This document shows, in pieces, positions 52,927-61,570 of a stretch of 64,000 nt of DNA; position 1 is the first letter of the stretch; each line of letters opens with the position of its first letter. Origin of the DNA: Methanomassiliicoccales archaeon PtaU1.Bin124 (lineage in GTDB: Archaea > Thermoplasmatota > Thermoplasmata > Methanomassiliicoccales > UBA472); the NCBI GenBank assembly GCA_002067865.1, contig MVRC01000012.1, positions 219,395-283,394 of the forward strand. The letters run 5' to 3'. The notes under the pieces were generated by a model that had not been told where the DNA came from, searched no databases, and saw nothing but the letters and a program-made list of their open reading frames with translations. The position numbers were made by a program, and so were the translations under genes.

Positions 52927-53001
52927 GGCCGCGATCGCGATTTGAACGCGAGTCTAGGGATCCACAGTCCCACAGGATGACCAAGCTACCCCATCGCGGC
53001 C
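52927..53001 (-). tRNA. tRNA-His (GUG)
   Basis: Cloverleaf on the minus strand: acceptor GCCGCGA/TCGCGGC, D arm GGGTAGCTTGGTCATCC, anticodon loop CTGTGGA with GTG, and T arm TCGCG/TTCAAAT/CGCGA. G at 53001 opposite the discriminator C at 52927 gives the G(-1):C73 pair diagnostic of tRNA-His. The acceptor CCA is not encoded (CCC follows). A CCTTTT run just after may be its terminator. No intron seen. Confidence 0.95.
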
Positions 53002-53089
53002 GTGATAGTCTGGGCAACACATAGTCATTTATAAAATTATTGATGATTGGTGAACTGGATGTCAACCCATCCAGTATGCTGGCCGAGCC

Positions 53090-53662
53090 TCACTCGTACG
53101 GGAAGACGGCGTACATCACGGCGAACTTGGCCTTCTCCGAATCGGGGTACTTGTCAGAGAGCTTCTTCAGTTTCTCGTCGAGCTCCTTGATCAGCTCGTT
53201 CGCCTCGTCCATGGAACGTTTGGTGTTCGGCAGCACCACGTAGTTGGCCCCGAACGGATACTTCGGCCTCTGGCCGACCTTGACGAAATAGCTCTCCCGC
53301 TTTTCATCCAGGTTCTCGATCCCGTGGTTCAGGACGCCCTTGATGGACCCGAGCGCGGCGAACACCAAGTTCAGCCTCTCCTCGATGTCGATCTCCTCCT
53401 CGTCGGTCGCCTCGGAGATCATGCCAGGCTCGAACGCAGAACGATAGTACTTCTCCATCAGGTTCCCCACCATCTCGGTGCGGGTCTGGGTGATGAGGCC
53501 GGCCTCCTGCAGTTTCTTCATGTGGTACTGGGTGTTCTGAATGCTCTGTTCCAGCAGCTCAGACACCTGGGAGGTGGTCATCTCCCTCATCGATAGGAGC
53601 GAGAGGATGGCGAGGCGGTTGGGGTCCGATAGCACTTTGATCTGTTCTACGCTCTTCTTCAT
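53090..53662 (-). CDS. ArsR-like winged-helix transcriptional regulator
   Basis: 190 residues. Winged helix over 1-75: IKVLSDPNRLAILSLLSM, then TTSQVSELLEQSIQNTQYHM as helix-turn-helix and the wing. Residues 85-190 are mainly helical and charged, with RPKYPFGANYVVLPN in the middle, not a recognised effector domain. ATG 53662 follows GTGAG and is the natural N-terminus of the fold; upstream codons would add a poor leader. It faces a 27-codon gene across 113 bases containing two dyads, so it may be autoregulated and may control that gene. Effector unknown. Confidence 0.8.
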   Translation of the reverse strand: MKKSVEQIKVLSDPNRLAILSLLSMREMTTSQVSELLEQSIQNTQYHMKKLQEAGLITQTRTEMVGNLMEKYYRSAFEPGMISEATDEEEIDIEERLNLVFAALGSIKGVLNHGIENLDEKRESYFVKVGQRPKYPFGANYVVLPNTKRSMDEANELIKELDEKLKKLSDKYPDSEKAKFAVMYAVFPYE

Positions 53663-53684
53663 GCTCTCACTCAAATTTTCTTTA

Positions 53685-53751
53685 ATCGTAATAATACGAT
53701 GATAATGTTTAAATATTTCTAAATTTATCGCTAAAATAGCGTTTGAGCGAT
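53685..53751. promoter_or_regulatory. Dyads in the divergent regulator/small-gene promoter
   Basis: ATCGTA and TACGAT around ATAA occupy 53685-53700. CGCT and AGCG around AAAAT occupy 53729-53741, flanked by ATCGCT (53727) and AGCGAT (53746-53751), so nested inverted repeats. They lie between the start codons at 53662 and 53776 and are plausible operators for the ArsR-like protein. Confidence 0.45.
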
Positions 53752-53775
53752 ATAACATTAAAGGAGTGATAAAAG

Positions 53776-53859
53776 ATGTTCAGCAAGAAGAACACTGGCG
53801 AATCGATCAGCATCCAGATACTCAGTGTAAAAACCCAGATCTACACGGCCGTCCGGTAA
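53776..53859 (+). CDS. Possible 27-residue small protein with strong ribosome site
   Basis: ATG 53776 follows AAGGAGTGAT (53761-53770), a close match to the archaeal 16S tail at a good distance. The frame encodes 27 residues starting MFSKKNTGESISIQ and ending QIYTAVR. The peptide is basic with a short amphipathic strand, no signal or membrane helix. It is divergent from the ArsR-like gene and would share its operators. Possibly a regulated micro-protein, a leader peptide or the remnant of a longer gene. Confidence 0.4.
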   Translation: MFSKKNTGESISIQILSVKTQIYTAVR

Positions 53860-53874
53860 AGCGAGCTTTCCTCC

Positions 53875-54819
53875 TCACGATACCCTGGTCGCGTAGATCA
53901 TTCCAATTTTTTCCGATTTCTTCGATTGGTTGATGAAATAACCGTTCTTCTCCAGCGCGGAGATGATCCTCTGCGGGTCATGCTCCTTCTTCATTACATG
54001 CCACTCGATCATGTAATGGACGGGCGCCTTGATGCTCCCCGTCCCTTCCAGTCGGTCCATGATGTCATACTCGGACCCCTCGCAGTCCATCTTGACCAGT
54101 ATCTCCATTCCGGGATGGGCCGCTCGGACCTTGGAGATGACATCTTCCACATCGACCAGCCTTATCGAAACGTTCTCATCGAAGGCAGAATCGGCATGGT
54201 GCTCCTCCACCACTCCCAGCGTCCCCATGCTGGTGTGGTCCTTCTTGTTGAACGTCGTGTCGAGCTGGTAGGACGAGCCTGAGATCCCCTCCATCACCGG
54301 AGTGATCATCCCCGCCATCCTCGGGTTCATTCCCAGGTTCTTCTTCGCCTTCTCGAAGGTGAACTCGAACGGCTCATAGCCGTACACGTGTGCCACCCCG
54401 TCCAGGCTGGCCAGGTACAGTGATGCCAGACCGACGTTCATGCCGATGTCGATCACCACCACCTTTTTATCCAATTTAAATTTATATAATTCCTCAATGA
54501 ATATTTCTTTAACGGTGATGATGTTGCATCGGTCCTCGATGGAGAACGATACTCCGTTCCAGTTGCCGATGATCTCGCCGTCCTTGGAGGTGAGCTTCAC
54601 GCCCTTCTCATCTATCTCCCTGAGTTCCCCAGCCAGTCGTCCCACATCCGGGAAACGGGCCTTGTCCACGACCAGTTTCAGGTCGGGAATGATGACCTTG
54701 TCCCCTGTGGACGTGAGGCGAGGATAGGCCGTGGAGAAGTTGGGATATTTCTTGAAGAAAAGGAAGTCCGAGGCGGAGTTGAAGGCCAGTTTGATGTTCC
54801 CGACGATGCCCTTTACCAT
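53875..54819 (-). CDS. FkbM-family SAM-dependent methyltransferase
   Basis: 314 residues. The SAM motif VVVIDIGMNVGLASLYLASL lies near 120-138, with the acidic Glu in HVYGYEPFEF, and the C-terminal part has VLVKMDCEGSEYDIM-like sequence (seen as EILVKMDCEGSEYDIMDRL in pieces), the FkbM mark. The first 110 residues are an extension with beta strands. FkbM enzymes O-methylate sugars and other metabolites, so methylation of surface glycan is a likely role by context. Monocistronic by spacing; slightly AT-rich around 54470-54500. Confidence 0.88.
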   Translation of the reverse strand: MVKGIVGNIKLAFNSASDFLFFKKYPNFSTAYPRLTSTGDKVIIPDLKLVVDKARFPDVGRLAGELREIDEKGVKLTSKDGEIIGNWNGVSFSIEDRCNIITVKEIFIEELYKFKLDKKVVVIDIGMNVGLASLYLASLDGVAHVYGYEPFEFTFEKAKKNLGMNPRMAGMITPVMEGISGSSYQLDTTFNKKDHTSMGTLGVVEEHHADSAFDENVSIRLVDVEDVISKVRAAHPGMEILVKMDCEGSEYDIMDRLEGTGSIKAPVHYMIEWHVMKKEHDPQRIISALEKNGYFINQSKKSEKIGMIYATRVS

Positions 54820-54929
54820 GTCCTATGCTCACTCTCTCCCCTGACCCATTCCAGTCAAACAATGAAATATCTTTTGTTGACGAAACCGCCACTAATAATC
54901 CAGCAGGGTAAAGTTCAAGACTATTCCCC

Positions 54930-55745
54930 ATGCTATGGGGCCTGATGCGGGACAAGTTGGCCTTAGTGCTTCCCACCGCCCTGATCCTGGCGGCCGAGGC
55001 GCTGTTCTTTGGTAACTATGCCGAGGGCAGCCTGGAACTGCACCTGCTCAACATCTTCCTATGCATCATGCTGTCGATCTTCCTGACCAAGGGCGCCGAC
55101 CTCTACACCGCCTTCGCCCTGGTGTCGTTATTGCGCGTGCTGAACATCGGCATGCCCCGCTTCTTCCATCTGTCCATCTACTTCTATCCGTTCATCTACC
55201 TGCCGGTCATCGTGGCCTGCTTCCTGCTGTGGTACGTCAACAACGTTCCGGAAGGGTCAAAACTGACCAGATACAAGATATGGCAGTTCTTCAACGGGAA
55301 CAATGGCGAAGAGAGGCCGAACTTCCATTGGTGGTACGTTCCCGCGGCATTGATCATCGGCCTGGGCCTTTCCATAGTGGAGTATATCGTTCTCAAGCCG
55401 GAATCGCTCATCCCGGACATGTCCATGGCGAACCAGGCCGTTCTGCTGGTCGTCATGGTGTTCTTCGTCGGCTTTGGCGAGGAGCTGGTCTTCCGTGCCA
55501 TCCTCCAGACCAGGGTGCAGGAGCACACCGGCCCGGTCATAGCCATCATCTTCTCCTCGCTGCTGTTCGCCGTGATGCACTCCGGCTACCATTCGGACAT
55601 CTACCTGGCCTATGTGTTCTTGGTCGGCCTGCTGCTCGGTTATTCCTATTACAGAACAAAGAACCTCATCTTCGTGGCGCTGGTGCACGGCATGCTGAAC
55701 TTCTTCCTGTTCTCGTACCTGCCGTTCTCCGGCTGGCTCGTCTGA
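54930..55745 (+). CDS. CPBP-family intramembrane metalloprotease
   Basis: 271 residues with about eight membrane helices. CPBP motifs: EELVFRA (E184, E185, R189), FAVMHSG near 213-219 and HGMLNF near 253, the EExxxR, FxxxH and HxxxN pattern of the Rce1/CPBP glutamic proteases. Such proteins cleave prenylated or membrane substrates; the archaeal role is unknown. Start ATG 54930 or 54945. It converges on the HAD phosphatase gene with 1 base between stops. Confidence 0.88.
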   Translation: MLWGLMRDKLALVLPTALILAAEALFFGNYAEGSLELHLLNIFLCIMLSIFLTKGADLYTAFALVSLLRVLNIGMPRFFHLSIYFYPFIYLPVIVACFLLWYVNNVPEGSKLTRYKIWQFFNGNNGEERPNFHWWYVPAALIIGLGLSIVEYIVLKPESLIPDMSMANQAVLLVVMVFFVGFGEELVFRAILQTRVQEHTGPVIAIIFSSLLFAVMHSGYHSDIYLAYVFLVGLLLGYSYYRTKNLIFVALVHGMLNFFLFSYLPFSGWLV

Positions 55746-55746
55746 T

Positions 55747-56382
55747 TCAGCGGAGCTTGGCCAGATCGCCGAAGGAATCGATGACCATGACCCCCTTGCC
55801 GCGCGCATCTGCCGCAGGGATGTTGCCGTAGCCATACGCGGCCAGAACGAACGTCACACCGGTCTGCTCGGCCGCCTCCCAGTCCCCTTTGGTGTCGCCC
55901 ACCAGCGCCGTGCGGGACGCTTCCAGGCCATGCAGGGACATGATGCGCCTCACCTGCTCCGCCTTGTCCATCGGGGGGTTCGAAAGGTCCGAGGTCATCA
56001 CGGTCTCGATCGCCCCGTCCACGTCCAGGCGCGAAACGATGATGTCCGCCGCGACCTTGCGCTTGTTCGTCGCCACGTACATTCGGCACCCCCTTCCCTT
56101 CAGTGAGCGTATCGTTCCCTCCACACCGGGGAACGGGACGGTCGTGGGATATCCAGATCCGTCATAGCGGCGGCGGAAGTGGACCATGACATCCTCCGGT
56201 GGGATATCGGGGAAGGTGGCCCTCACCAGCTGGTCCAGGCGGAAGTGCATCTTGCGCCTCACCTCGGCCTCGGTCGGAGGTTCCATCCCCAGGTCGACCG
56301 CGGAACCCTGCAGTGCCACCAGGATATCGTGGAACGAGTCCACCAATGTCCCGTCCAGGTCGAAGATGAAGGTGTCGATCAT
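55747..56382 (-). CDS. HAD-superfamily phosphatase (phosphoglycolate phosphatase-like)
   Basis: 211 residues. The nucleophile motif FIFDLDGTLVDS (D8, D10) is followed by a helical cap, a Thr/Ser in YVATNKRK, a Lys in the segment PPMDKAEQVRRIM, and GDTKGDWEAAEQTG as motif IV acid region. It dephosphorylates a small phospho-metabolite such as a sugar phosphate. It is the last gene of the leftward operon that starts with the sugar genes, 9 bases after the reductase gene, and may remove phosphate from a sugar intermediate; that is inference. Confidence 0.87.
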   Translation of the reverse strand: MIDTFIFDLDGTLVDSFHDILVALQGSAVDLGMEPPTEAEVRRKMHFRLDQLVRATFPDIPPEDVMVHFRRRYDGSGYPTTVPFPGVEGTIRSLKGRGCRMYVATNKRKVAADIIVSRLDVDGAIETVMTSDLSNPPMDKAEQVRRIMSLHGLEASRTALVGDTKGDWEAAEQTGVTFVLAAYGYGNIPAADARGKGVMVIDSFGDLAKLR

Positions 56383-56391
56383 CGCTTCACC

Positions 56392-57276
56392 CTAACTCTT
56401 GTCCTTCAGAAGAAGCTGGCGGTCGATCCTGCCTAGGTTGGCGATGTAATGGTCCCGGAGCTTCTCCAGCACCTTGCGCATGGGGGTGATCTCCAGGCTG
56501 CCCATCTCCCTCTTCAGGCGGGAGTTGTCGCCGCTGTACTCCGGCTTCAGGCCGGGCTGGCCAACATGGATGGGAACATCGGTCCCGGCCACCTCGTTCA
56601 CCATCTTGGCCAGGCTTAGCAGGTCGATATGGCCCCCGCTGCATGCGTTGTACTGGCAATGCCTGGTGCGGTTCTTCATGGCCCATTCCGTCATGCGCAC
56701 CAGGTCCCCTACCCAGAGGTAATCGAAGAAGACGTTCTGGCGCAGGGAGATCGGCAGGCCGTACAGCGCCTTGCACATGGCGTTCGAAAGGAATCGTATC
56801 TCCCAGTCCTCATATGGCCCGAAGCAGCCGAAGACCCTGAGGTCCACGATGTTCTCCACGCTCTCGGCGTGCTTGGACATGATGTACTTCGACAGCCCGT
56901 ACTGGTCTGTCGGGACGTGCGTTCCGAAGTACTCCTCCCGCATGAACGGCTGGTAATGGCGGCGGTCGTACTCTGCGCCCGAACCGAAGTAGACCATCTT
57001 GCCGTAGCGGCCGTTCAACCGGGCCAGGTTGAAGAACATGAGCAGGTTCTTCTCCAGCACCAGGTCGGTGTCCTTGGGCGAGTTGGCGGTGGCGTTCCAG
57101 GTGGCGGTATGGACCACCACGTCCAGGTCATGCGAGACGACGTATCTCTCCACCGCCGCCTGGTCCGTCAGGTCCAGCTCCTTGCTGCCAGGGGCGAAGA
57201 TCTCCATCTCCTTCGGCAGCATCTCGGCCAGGTTCCGGCCGATGAACCCGCTGCCGCCGGTGAGGAGGACCCGCAT
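56392..57276 (-). CDS. NAD-dependent sugar epimerase/reductase (YerF/RmlD-like position)
   Basis: 294 residues, short-chain dehydrogenase fold: LLTGGSGFIGRNLAEM, Ser in VYFGSGAEYDR, and YGLSKYIMSK (Tyr-x3-Lys). Size and plan resemble RmlD-type reductases. The start ATG 57276 shares one base with the stop of the TPP enzyme gene (TGATG), so it acts with it. By analogy to YerE/YerF of yersiniose synthesis it would reduce the ketone left by the TPP enzyme; direct substrate evidence is absent. It could also be the missing RmlD for the dTDP branch, although that operon is 22 kb away. Confidence 0.75.
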   Translation of the reverse strand: MRVLLTGGSGFIGRNLAEMLPKEMEIFAPGSKELDLTDQAAVERYVVSHDLDVVVHTATWNATANSPKDTDLVLEKNLLMFFNLARLNGRYGKMVYFGSGAEYDRRHYQPFMREEYFGTHVPTDQYGLSKYIMSKHAESVENIVDLRVFGCFGPYEDWEIRFLSNAMCKALYGLPISLRQNVFFDYLWVGDLVRMTEWAMKNRTRHCQYNACSGGHIDLLSLAKMVNEVAGTDVPIHVGQPGLKPEYSGDNSRLKREMGSLEITPMRKVLEKLRDHYIANLGRIDRQLLLKDKS

Positions 57277-59075
57277 CAATCCTCCGGGGCCAGGTCGATG
57301 ATCATGTTCTCCTTCAACACCTTGCGGGGCAGGAACGGATACATGTCCTCGAGCGGCTTCGACACCAAGCGGCCGTCCGTCTTCTTCTCGGACGAAAGCT
57401 TCGGTTCGAAGATGTGCTCCGGGTCGAGATGGACGTGGCAGAGGGCCGGTCCTTCGTGGCGCAGCACCTTCTTCATCACATCGACCATCCTCTCCTTCCC
57501 CTCGATCACGAAGTGCTTGATGCCATAGGCCTCGGCCAGCTTGGCCGTGTCCGGGAACCCGATGCCGTTCTCCGGCCCGATGCCATAGCGGCGGTGGAAG
57601 AAGTTGTCCTGGGTCTGCCTGATGGACGCATATCCGTTGTTGTCCAGATAGAAGATCTTGACAGGCAGGCGGTTGTAAGCGATTGTGGCCATTTCCTGCA
57701 GGTTCATCTGGAAGCTGCCGTCTCCGGAGAGGCAGATGGTGTCCCGACCGGACGCCACGGCCATGCCGATGGAAGCCGGTATGTCGTAGCCCATGGAAGC
57801 GCAGCCGGAATTGATCAGCACCCTCTGCCCGGGCTTGACGATGCCGGATTGGAACATGCATAACGAGGCGGTCCCGTTGCCGGTGACGACCAGCGCGTCC
57901 TCGCCCAGCAGCTTCGTCAGCTCATGGGCGAAATGATATGGGTTGAGATGCGAGGAGCTCATCTGCTCCTCGGTGACGACCGGGAACCTCCTCCGCCGTT
58001 CCTGGCACCATTCCGACCACTCGGTCCAGTCTGGCAGTGTCGCCATCCGGGCCATGGCCACGAACAAGGGCATGAAGTCGGCCAGGTCGGCGTGGATCGG
58101 CAGATCGTACGTCAGGAACGGCTTGCGCAGCTCGGCATAATCGATCTCCACCGCGATCTTCTTCGCCGCCCGGCAGAAGTACTTCCAGGTGTAGCTGATC
58201 TGGCGGATGTTGTTCCTGGTCCCCATGAACAGCACCAGGTCGGCGTTCTGCAGGCAGAAGTTCCCAGCCCTCTGCCCGACCGTGCCGATGCGGCCAGCAT
58301 ACTCCGGGAACTCGTCCGGGATGGCATCGAAGTTGTTGATCGTGGTGACGACAGGAATGTGATGCTCCAGGCAGAACGCCTGCAGCGGTTCTATGGTGCC
58401 GGATATCCTCGTGCCCCGTCCACAGACGACGATGGGCCTCTTCGCCTCGGACAGCATGACGATGGCCTGGCGGACCTTCTCCTCAAGCAGATCGGAGGAT
58501 GTGACGGTCTCAGGCTCGAAGCCCATGAGCCCCGCCTCATCGACCATGGCCGACTGGATGTTGTGCGGCACGTCGACCCAGACCGGACCAGGGCGGCCGG
58601 ACTTCGCCTCGTAGATGGCCTTCTCGACGGTCCAGCGCACGTCCTTGGGGTCCTTGATGGTGGCGGCGAACTTTGTCAGCGGAGAAACGACGGAGATGAT
58701 GTCGACCTCCTGATCGCCCAGCTGGCGGATGTCCAGGCGGCCTTTCTGTGATTCCACCGTGGTATCGTAACGGACCTGGCCGGAGATGTAAAGGACAGGC
58801 ACGGAATCGGTCCATTGCCCCATGACCCCGGTCAGCGTGTTCAGCCCGCCCGGCCCGGTGGTGACGTTGACAACGGCCATCTCGCCGGTCGTTCTGGCAT
58901 ATCCCTCCGCGGCGATGGCGCAGCCCTGTTCATGGTGACCGAAGACCTTGCGTATCCGGTCGGAGGCGCCGAACGAATCGTTCAGATGCATGGCGCCGCC
59001 GCCGGTGACGAGGAAGACGGTGTCGACCCCGTTCTCCTCCAGCAGCTTGACGATGTAATCACTGAGCTTTATCAT
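57276..59075 (-). CDS. Thiamine-diphosphate enzyme, acetolactate-synthase-like (YerE candidate)
   Basis: 599 residues, three domains as in acetolactate synthase. The Pyr domain has the catalytic Glu in GHHEQGCAIAAEGYART; the central domain holds VVCGRGTRIS; the PP domain has the TPP signature GDGSFQMNLQE ... LDNNGY. It decarboxylates pyruvate or another 2-oxoacid and adds the two-carbon unit to a carbonyl. The enzyme overlaps the NeuB-like gene by 17 bases and lies two genes after RfbH. YerE of Yersinia uses CDP-3,6-dideoxy-4-ketoglucose as acceptor, and the same context is seen here; acceptor assignment is inference. Confidence 0.85.
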   Translation of the reverse strand: MIKLSDYIVKLLEENGVDTVFLVTGGGAMHLNDSFGASDRIRKVFGHHEQGCAIAAEGYARTTGEMAVVNVTTGPGGLNTLTGVMGQWTDSVPVLYISGQVRYDTTVESQKGRLDIRQLGDQEVDIISVVSPLTKFAATIKDPKDVRWTVEKAIYEAKSGRPGPVWVDVPHNIQSAMVDEAGLMGFEPETVTSSDLLEEKVRQAIVMLSEAKRPIVVCGRGTRISGTIEPLQAFCLEHHIPVVTTINNFDAIPDEFPEYAGRIGTVGQRAGNFCLQNADLVLFMGTRNNIRQISYTWKYFCRAAKKIAVEIDYAELRKPFLTYDLPIHADLADFMPLFVAMARMATLPDWTEWSEWCQERRRRFPVVTEEQMSSSHLNPYHFAHELTKLLGEDALVVTGNGTASLCMFQSGIVKPGQRVLINSGCASMGYDIPASIGMAVASGRDTICLSGDGSFQMNLQEMATIAYNRLPVKIFYLDNNGYASIRQTQDNFFHRRYGIGPENGIGFPDTAKLAEAYGIKHFVIEGKERMVDVMKKVLRHEGPALCHVHLDPEHIFEPKLSSEKKTDGRLVSKPLEDMYPFLPRKVLKENMIIDLAPED

Positions 59076-60153
59076 ACGTCATACCCCTGGTGCTTATCTC
59101 CGCCACGAGCTTCTCGTCGTTCAGGTAGTCCGCCTTGACGTCCTCGATCATCAGCGGGCGGTCCATCGCCACCGGTCTGGTCAATACACCGCCGCTGAGC
59201 GCCTCCCGGCAGGACAGCTGTCCCTTGTGGGTCGGCACGGCCAAGTAGAAATTGTTCAGATCGACCGGGTCCCCCGCCTTCAGGTACCGCTTGGCGAACA
59301 TTCCCCGGACGTGCTCGTAAATGTACTCGATCTCCTTGCGGGGCGGCACCCTCAGCTTCGTCGCCGGCGGTCCGCACATCTCCCTGACCATGCGGTACGC
59401 CTTGAACCACGTCTCGCATTGTTCTGGCAGCATATTGTAGACGGACATGTGCGTAGGATGAGGGATGTCGATGTGCCGCTCGAACGTCCTGGCGCCCATG
59501 CCGTAGGCCACGGCCATGGAGAGGGCGTAGTCCTTGTACTCGTGGGATGAAAGTCCGATGACGTTGTCGGGGTATCTCTTCACCAAAAGGGCCAGCTGGT
59601 TCAGCTCCAGCTCGCCCGGCTCGGACGGGTAGATGGAGACGCACTGGTTGATGGCCAACGGCACCTCGGCATCGTTGTAGATCTGCACGATACGGTCGAT
59701 GTCGTCGATCTCCGTGCCGCCGATGGAGACGATGGTCGGCCGGCGCTTCTCCAGCACCTTGTACACCAGCGGCCAGTCGTTCAGGTCGAACGAGGCGATC
59801 TTGATGATGTCGATGTCCAGCTCCTCGCACAGGTCGACCGATTCCTCGTCGAACGGGGTGGACATGGAGATCATCCCTTGCGTCTTGATCTCCTCCACCA
59901 GTCGCTTATATGCCTGATCGGAGAGAATACGTGCCTCGGTGCGGTGGATGTAGCGGATGTCCGTGCGCCCTTTGTAGTCCTTGTGGATGAGCGTGGCGGC
60001 GTTGCGGAACTGCAGCTTGATGGCCGCCTTGATCTGGTACTTCTTGACCAGCTCAGCGTAGGCCCGGATGATGTTGAGGCCCCTGCGCAGATCGCCCCAG
60101 TGATTGTTGGCCAGCTCGAGCACGAACAGCTCGTCGAACAGCTCGGTCTTCAA
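59059..60153 (-). CDS. N-acetylneuraminate-synthase-family (NeuB-like) enzyme
   Basis: 364 residues, TIM barrel: FVLELANNHWGDL opens the fold with the family's E-x2-NHxG mark, then AAIKLQFRNAAT, SMSTPFDEESVDL, IIKIASFDLNDWPLV and ERHIDIPHPTHM; the last 60 residues resemble the SAF/antifreeze-like domain (KAGDPVDLNNFYLAVPT). NeuB enzymes condense phosphoenolpyruvate with a free aldose to a 9-carbon 2-keto acid. The sugar acceptor here is unknown. It sits between RfbH and the TPP enzyme and overlaps the latter, which is unusual for sialic-acid loci. Confidence 0.85.
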   Translation of the reverse strand: MKTELFDELFVLELANNHWGDLRRGLNIIRAYAELVKKYQIKAAIKLQFRNAATLIHKDYKGRTDIRYIHRTEARILSDQAYKRLVEEIKTQGMISMSTPFDEESVDLCEELDIDIIKIASFDLNDWPLVYKVLEKRRPTIVSIGGTEIDDIDRIVQIYNDAEVPLAINQCVSIYPSEPGELELNQLALLVKRYPDNVIGLSSHEYKDYALSMAVAYGMGARTFERHIDIPHPTHMSVYNMLPEQCETWFKAYRMVREMCGPPATKLRVPPRKEIEYIYEHVRGMFAKRYLKAGDPVDLNNFYLAVPTHKGQLSCREALSGGVLTRPVAMDRPLMIEDVKADYLNDEKLVAEISTRGMTYDKAQ

Positions 60154-60157
60154 GCTA

Positions 60158-61510
60158 TCAGGCCCCGCTCAGGATGTAATCGCGCAGGCATTCCACCATA
60201 TAGTCCAGCTGGGCCTGCACCAGGCCCGGGTAGACGCCGATCCAGAACGTGTTGGCCATGATGAGGTCGGTGTTCTTCAGCTCGCCCACGACCCTGTACC
60301 CCTTCTTCGCCTTGCGCATCTCGTCGAAGCAGGGGTGCTTGATGAGGTTGCCAGCGAACAGCATCCTGGTCTGGACCTTCTTCCCTTCAAGGTAGTCGAC
60401 GATGCTGTCCCGGGAGACATCGGCGCCGGGCCGAACCGTCATCATGAACCCGAACCAGCTGGGGTCGGAGTTGTGCGTCGGCTCTGGCAGAACGAAATAC
60501 TTGTCCAGGTCGCCCAGCCTCTCCCGCATGAACTTCCAGTTCCTCTTCCTGGCCTCCGTGAACGCCGGAAGCTTCTCCACCTGGGCGCAGCCGATGGCCG
60601 CCTGCATGTCGGTGGCCTTCATGTTGTAGCCGAAGTGGGAGTAGACGTACTTGTGATCGTAACCGTATGGCAGCTCGCCGAACTGCTGCATGAACCTCTG
60701 CCCGCAGGCGTTGTCCTGGCCCGGGGCGCAGTGGCAGTCCCGCCCCCAGTCGCGGAAGGAGTTGACGATGCGGGCCAGCTCGCGGTCGTCGGTGTAGACG
60801 GCCCCGCCTTCGCCGGTGGTGATGTGGTGCGGCGGATAGAACGACGAGGTGCCGATGTCGCCGATGGTGCCGGTGTACCTCCATTCATCGTTGTACTTGA
60901 AGCGGGAGCCGAGGGAGTCGCAGTTGTCCTCGATCAGCCAGAGGTGGTGCTGGTCGCAGAAGTCCTTGACCTTCTGCAGGTCGAATGGGTTGCCAAGTGT
61001 ATGGGCAAGCATGACCGCCTTGGTCTTGTCCGTCACGGCCTTCTCCAGCATCTTGACGTCGATGTTGTACTCCGGCAATGTGACGTCCAGGAAGACCGGC
61101 ACGGCGCCGTACTGGATGATCGGTGCGACCGTCGTTGGGAATCCCGCTGCCACAGTGATGACCTCATCGCCGGGCAGGACCCTCCTCTTCGCCAGCTTGG
61201 GCGAGGTGAGCGCCATGAACGCCAGCAGATTGGCCGATGAACCGGAGTTGACCATCGAGACGTGCTTCACGCCCAGATAGTCCCCCAGTGCTCGTTCGAA
61301 GCGGTCGGTGAAACGGCCAGAGGTCAGCCAGAAGTCCAGGGATGATTCGATGAGGTAGCGCATCTCCTTTTCATCGTACACCCTTCCACCGTACTGTATC
61401 TTGTCGCCTGGCTTGTACTCAGGCTTGACATGATGTTCGTGGAAATGGTCCAATGCCGCCTGGACGGCCTTTTCGCGCAGCTCCTTCTCTTTGGCAGATG
61501 GATCGGCCAT
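60158..61510 (-). CDS. rfbH: CDP-4-dehydro-6-deoxyglucose 3-dehydrase (E1)
   Basis: 450 residues, DegT fold but with PMP chemistry. The position of the Schiff-base Lys is His228 in SSFYPPHHITTGEGG, the hallmark of E1. Iron-sulphur ligands are Cys197 plus Cys259, Cys261 and Cys269 in RDCHCAPGQDNAC, with the C-x-C-x7-C spacing of the Yersinia enzyme. It removes the C3 hydroxyl of CDP-4-keto-6-deoxyglucose with electrons from a ferredoxin-like reductase (E3), which is not seen in the window. It follows the CDP-glucose dehydratase by 60 bases. Confidence 0.95.
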   Translation of the reverse strand: MADPSAKEKELREKAVQAALDHFHEHHVKPEYKPGDKIQYGGRVYDEKEMRYLIESSLDFWLTSGRFTDRFERALGDYLGVKHVSMVNSGSSANLLAFMALTSPKLAKRRVLPGDEVITVAAGFPTTVAPIIQYGAVPVFLDVTLPEYNIDVKMLEKAVTDKTKAVMLAHTLGNPFDLQKVKDFCDQHHLWLIEDNCDSLGSRFKYNDEWRYTGTIGDIGTSSFYPPHHITTGEGGAVYTDDRELARIVNSFRDWGRDCHCAPGQDNACGQRFMQQFGELPYGYDHKYVYSHFGYNMKATDMQAAIGCAQVEKLPAFTEARKRNWKFMRERLGDLDKYFVLPEPTHNSDPSWFGFMMTVRPGADVSRDSIVDYLEGKKVQTRMLFAGNLIKHPCFDEMRKAKKGYRVVGELKNTDLIMANTFWIGVYPGLVQAQLDYMVECLRDYILSGA

Positions 61511-61570
61511 TCGCTCACCGTATCTGGAACGGCGCCGTTGTTCTTATGGGTTGTGTAAAAATCGCATGGT

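Noticed and set aside
56629-57528. 299-codon rightward frame opposite the reductase and TPP genes
   Set aside because: Antisense shadow rich in Val/His/Arg; both sense genes have complete catalytic motifs.
57277-57861. Upstream extension of the reductase gene to 489 residues
   Set aside because: Shadow of the TPP enzyme; the Rossmann motif of the reductase begins right after ATG 57276.
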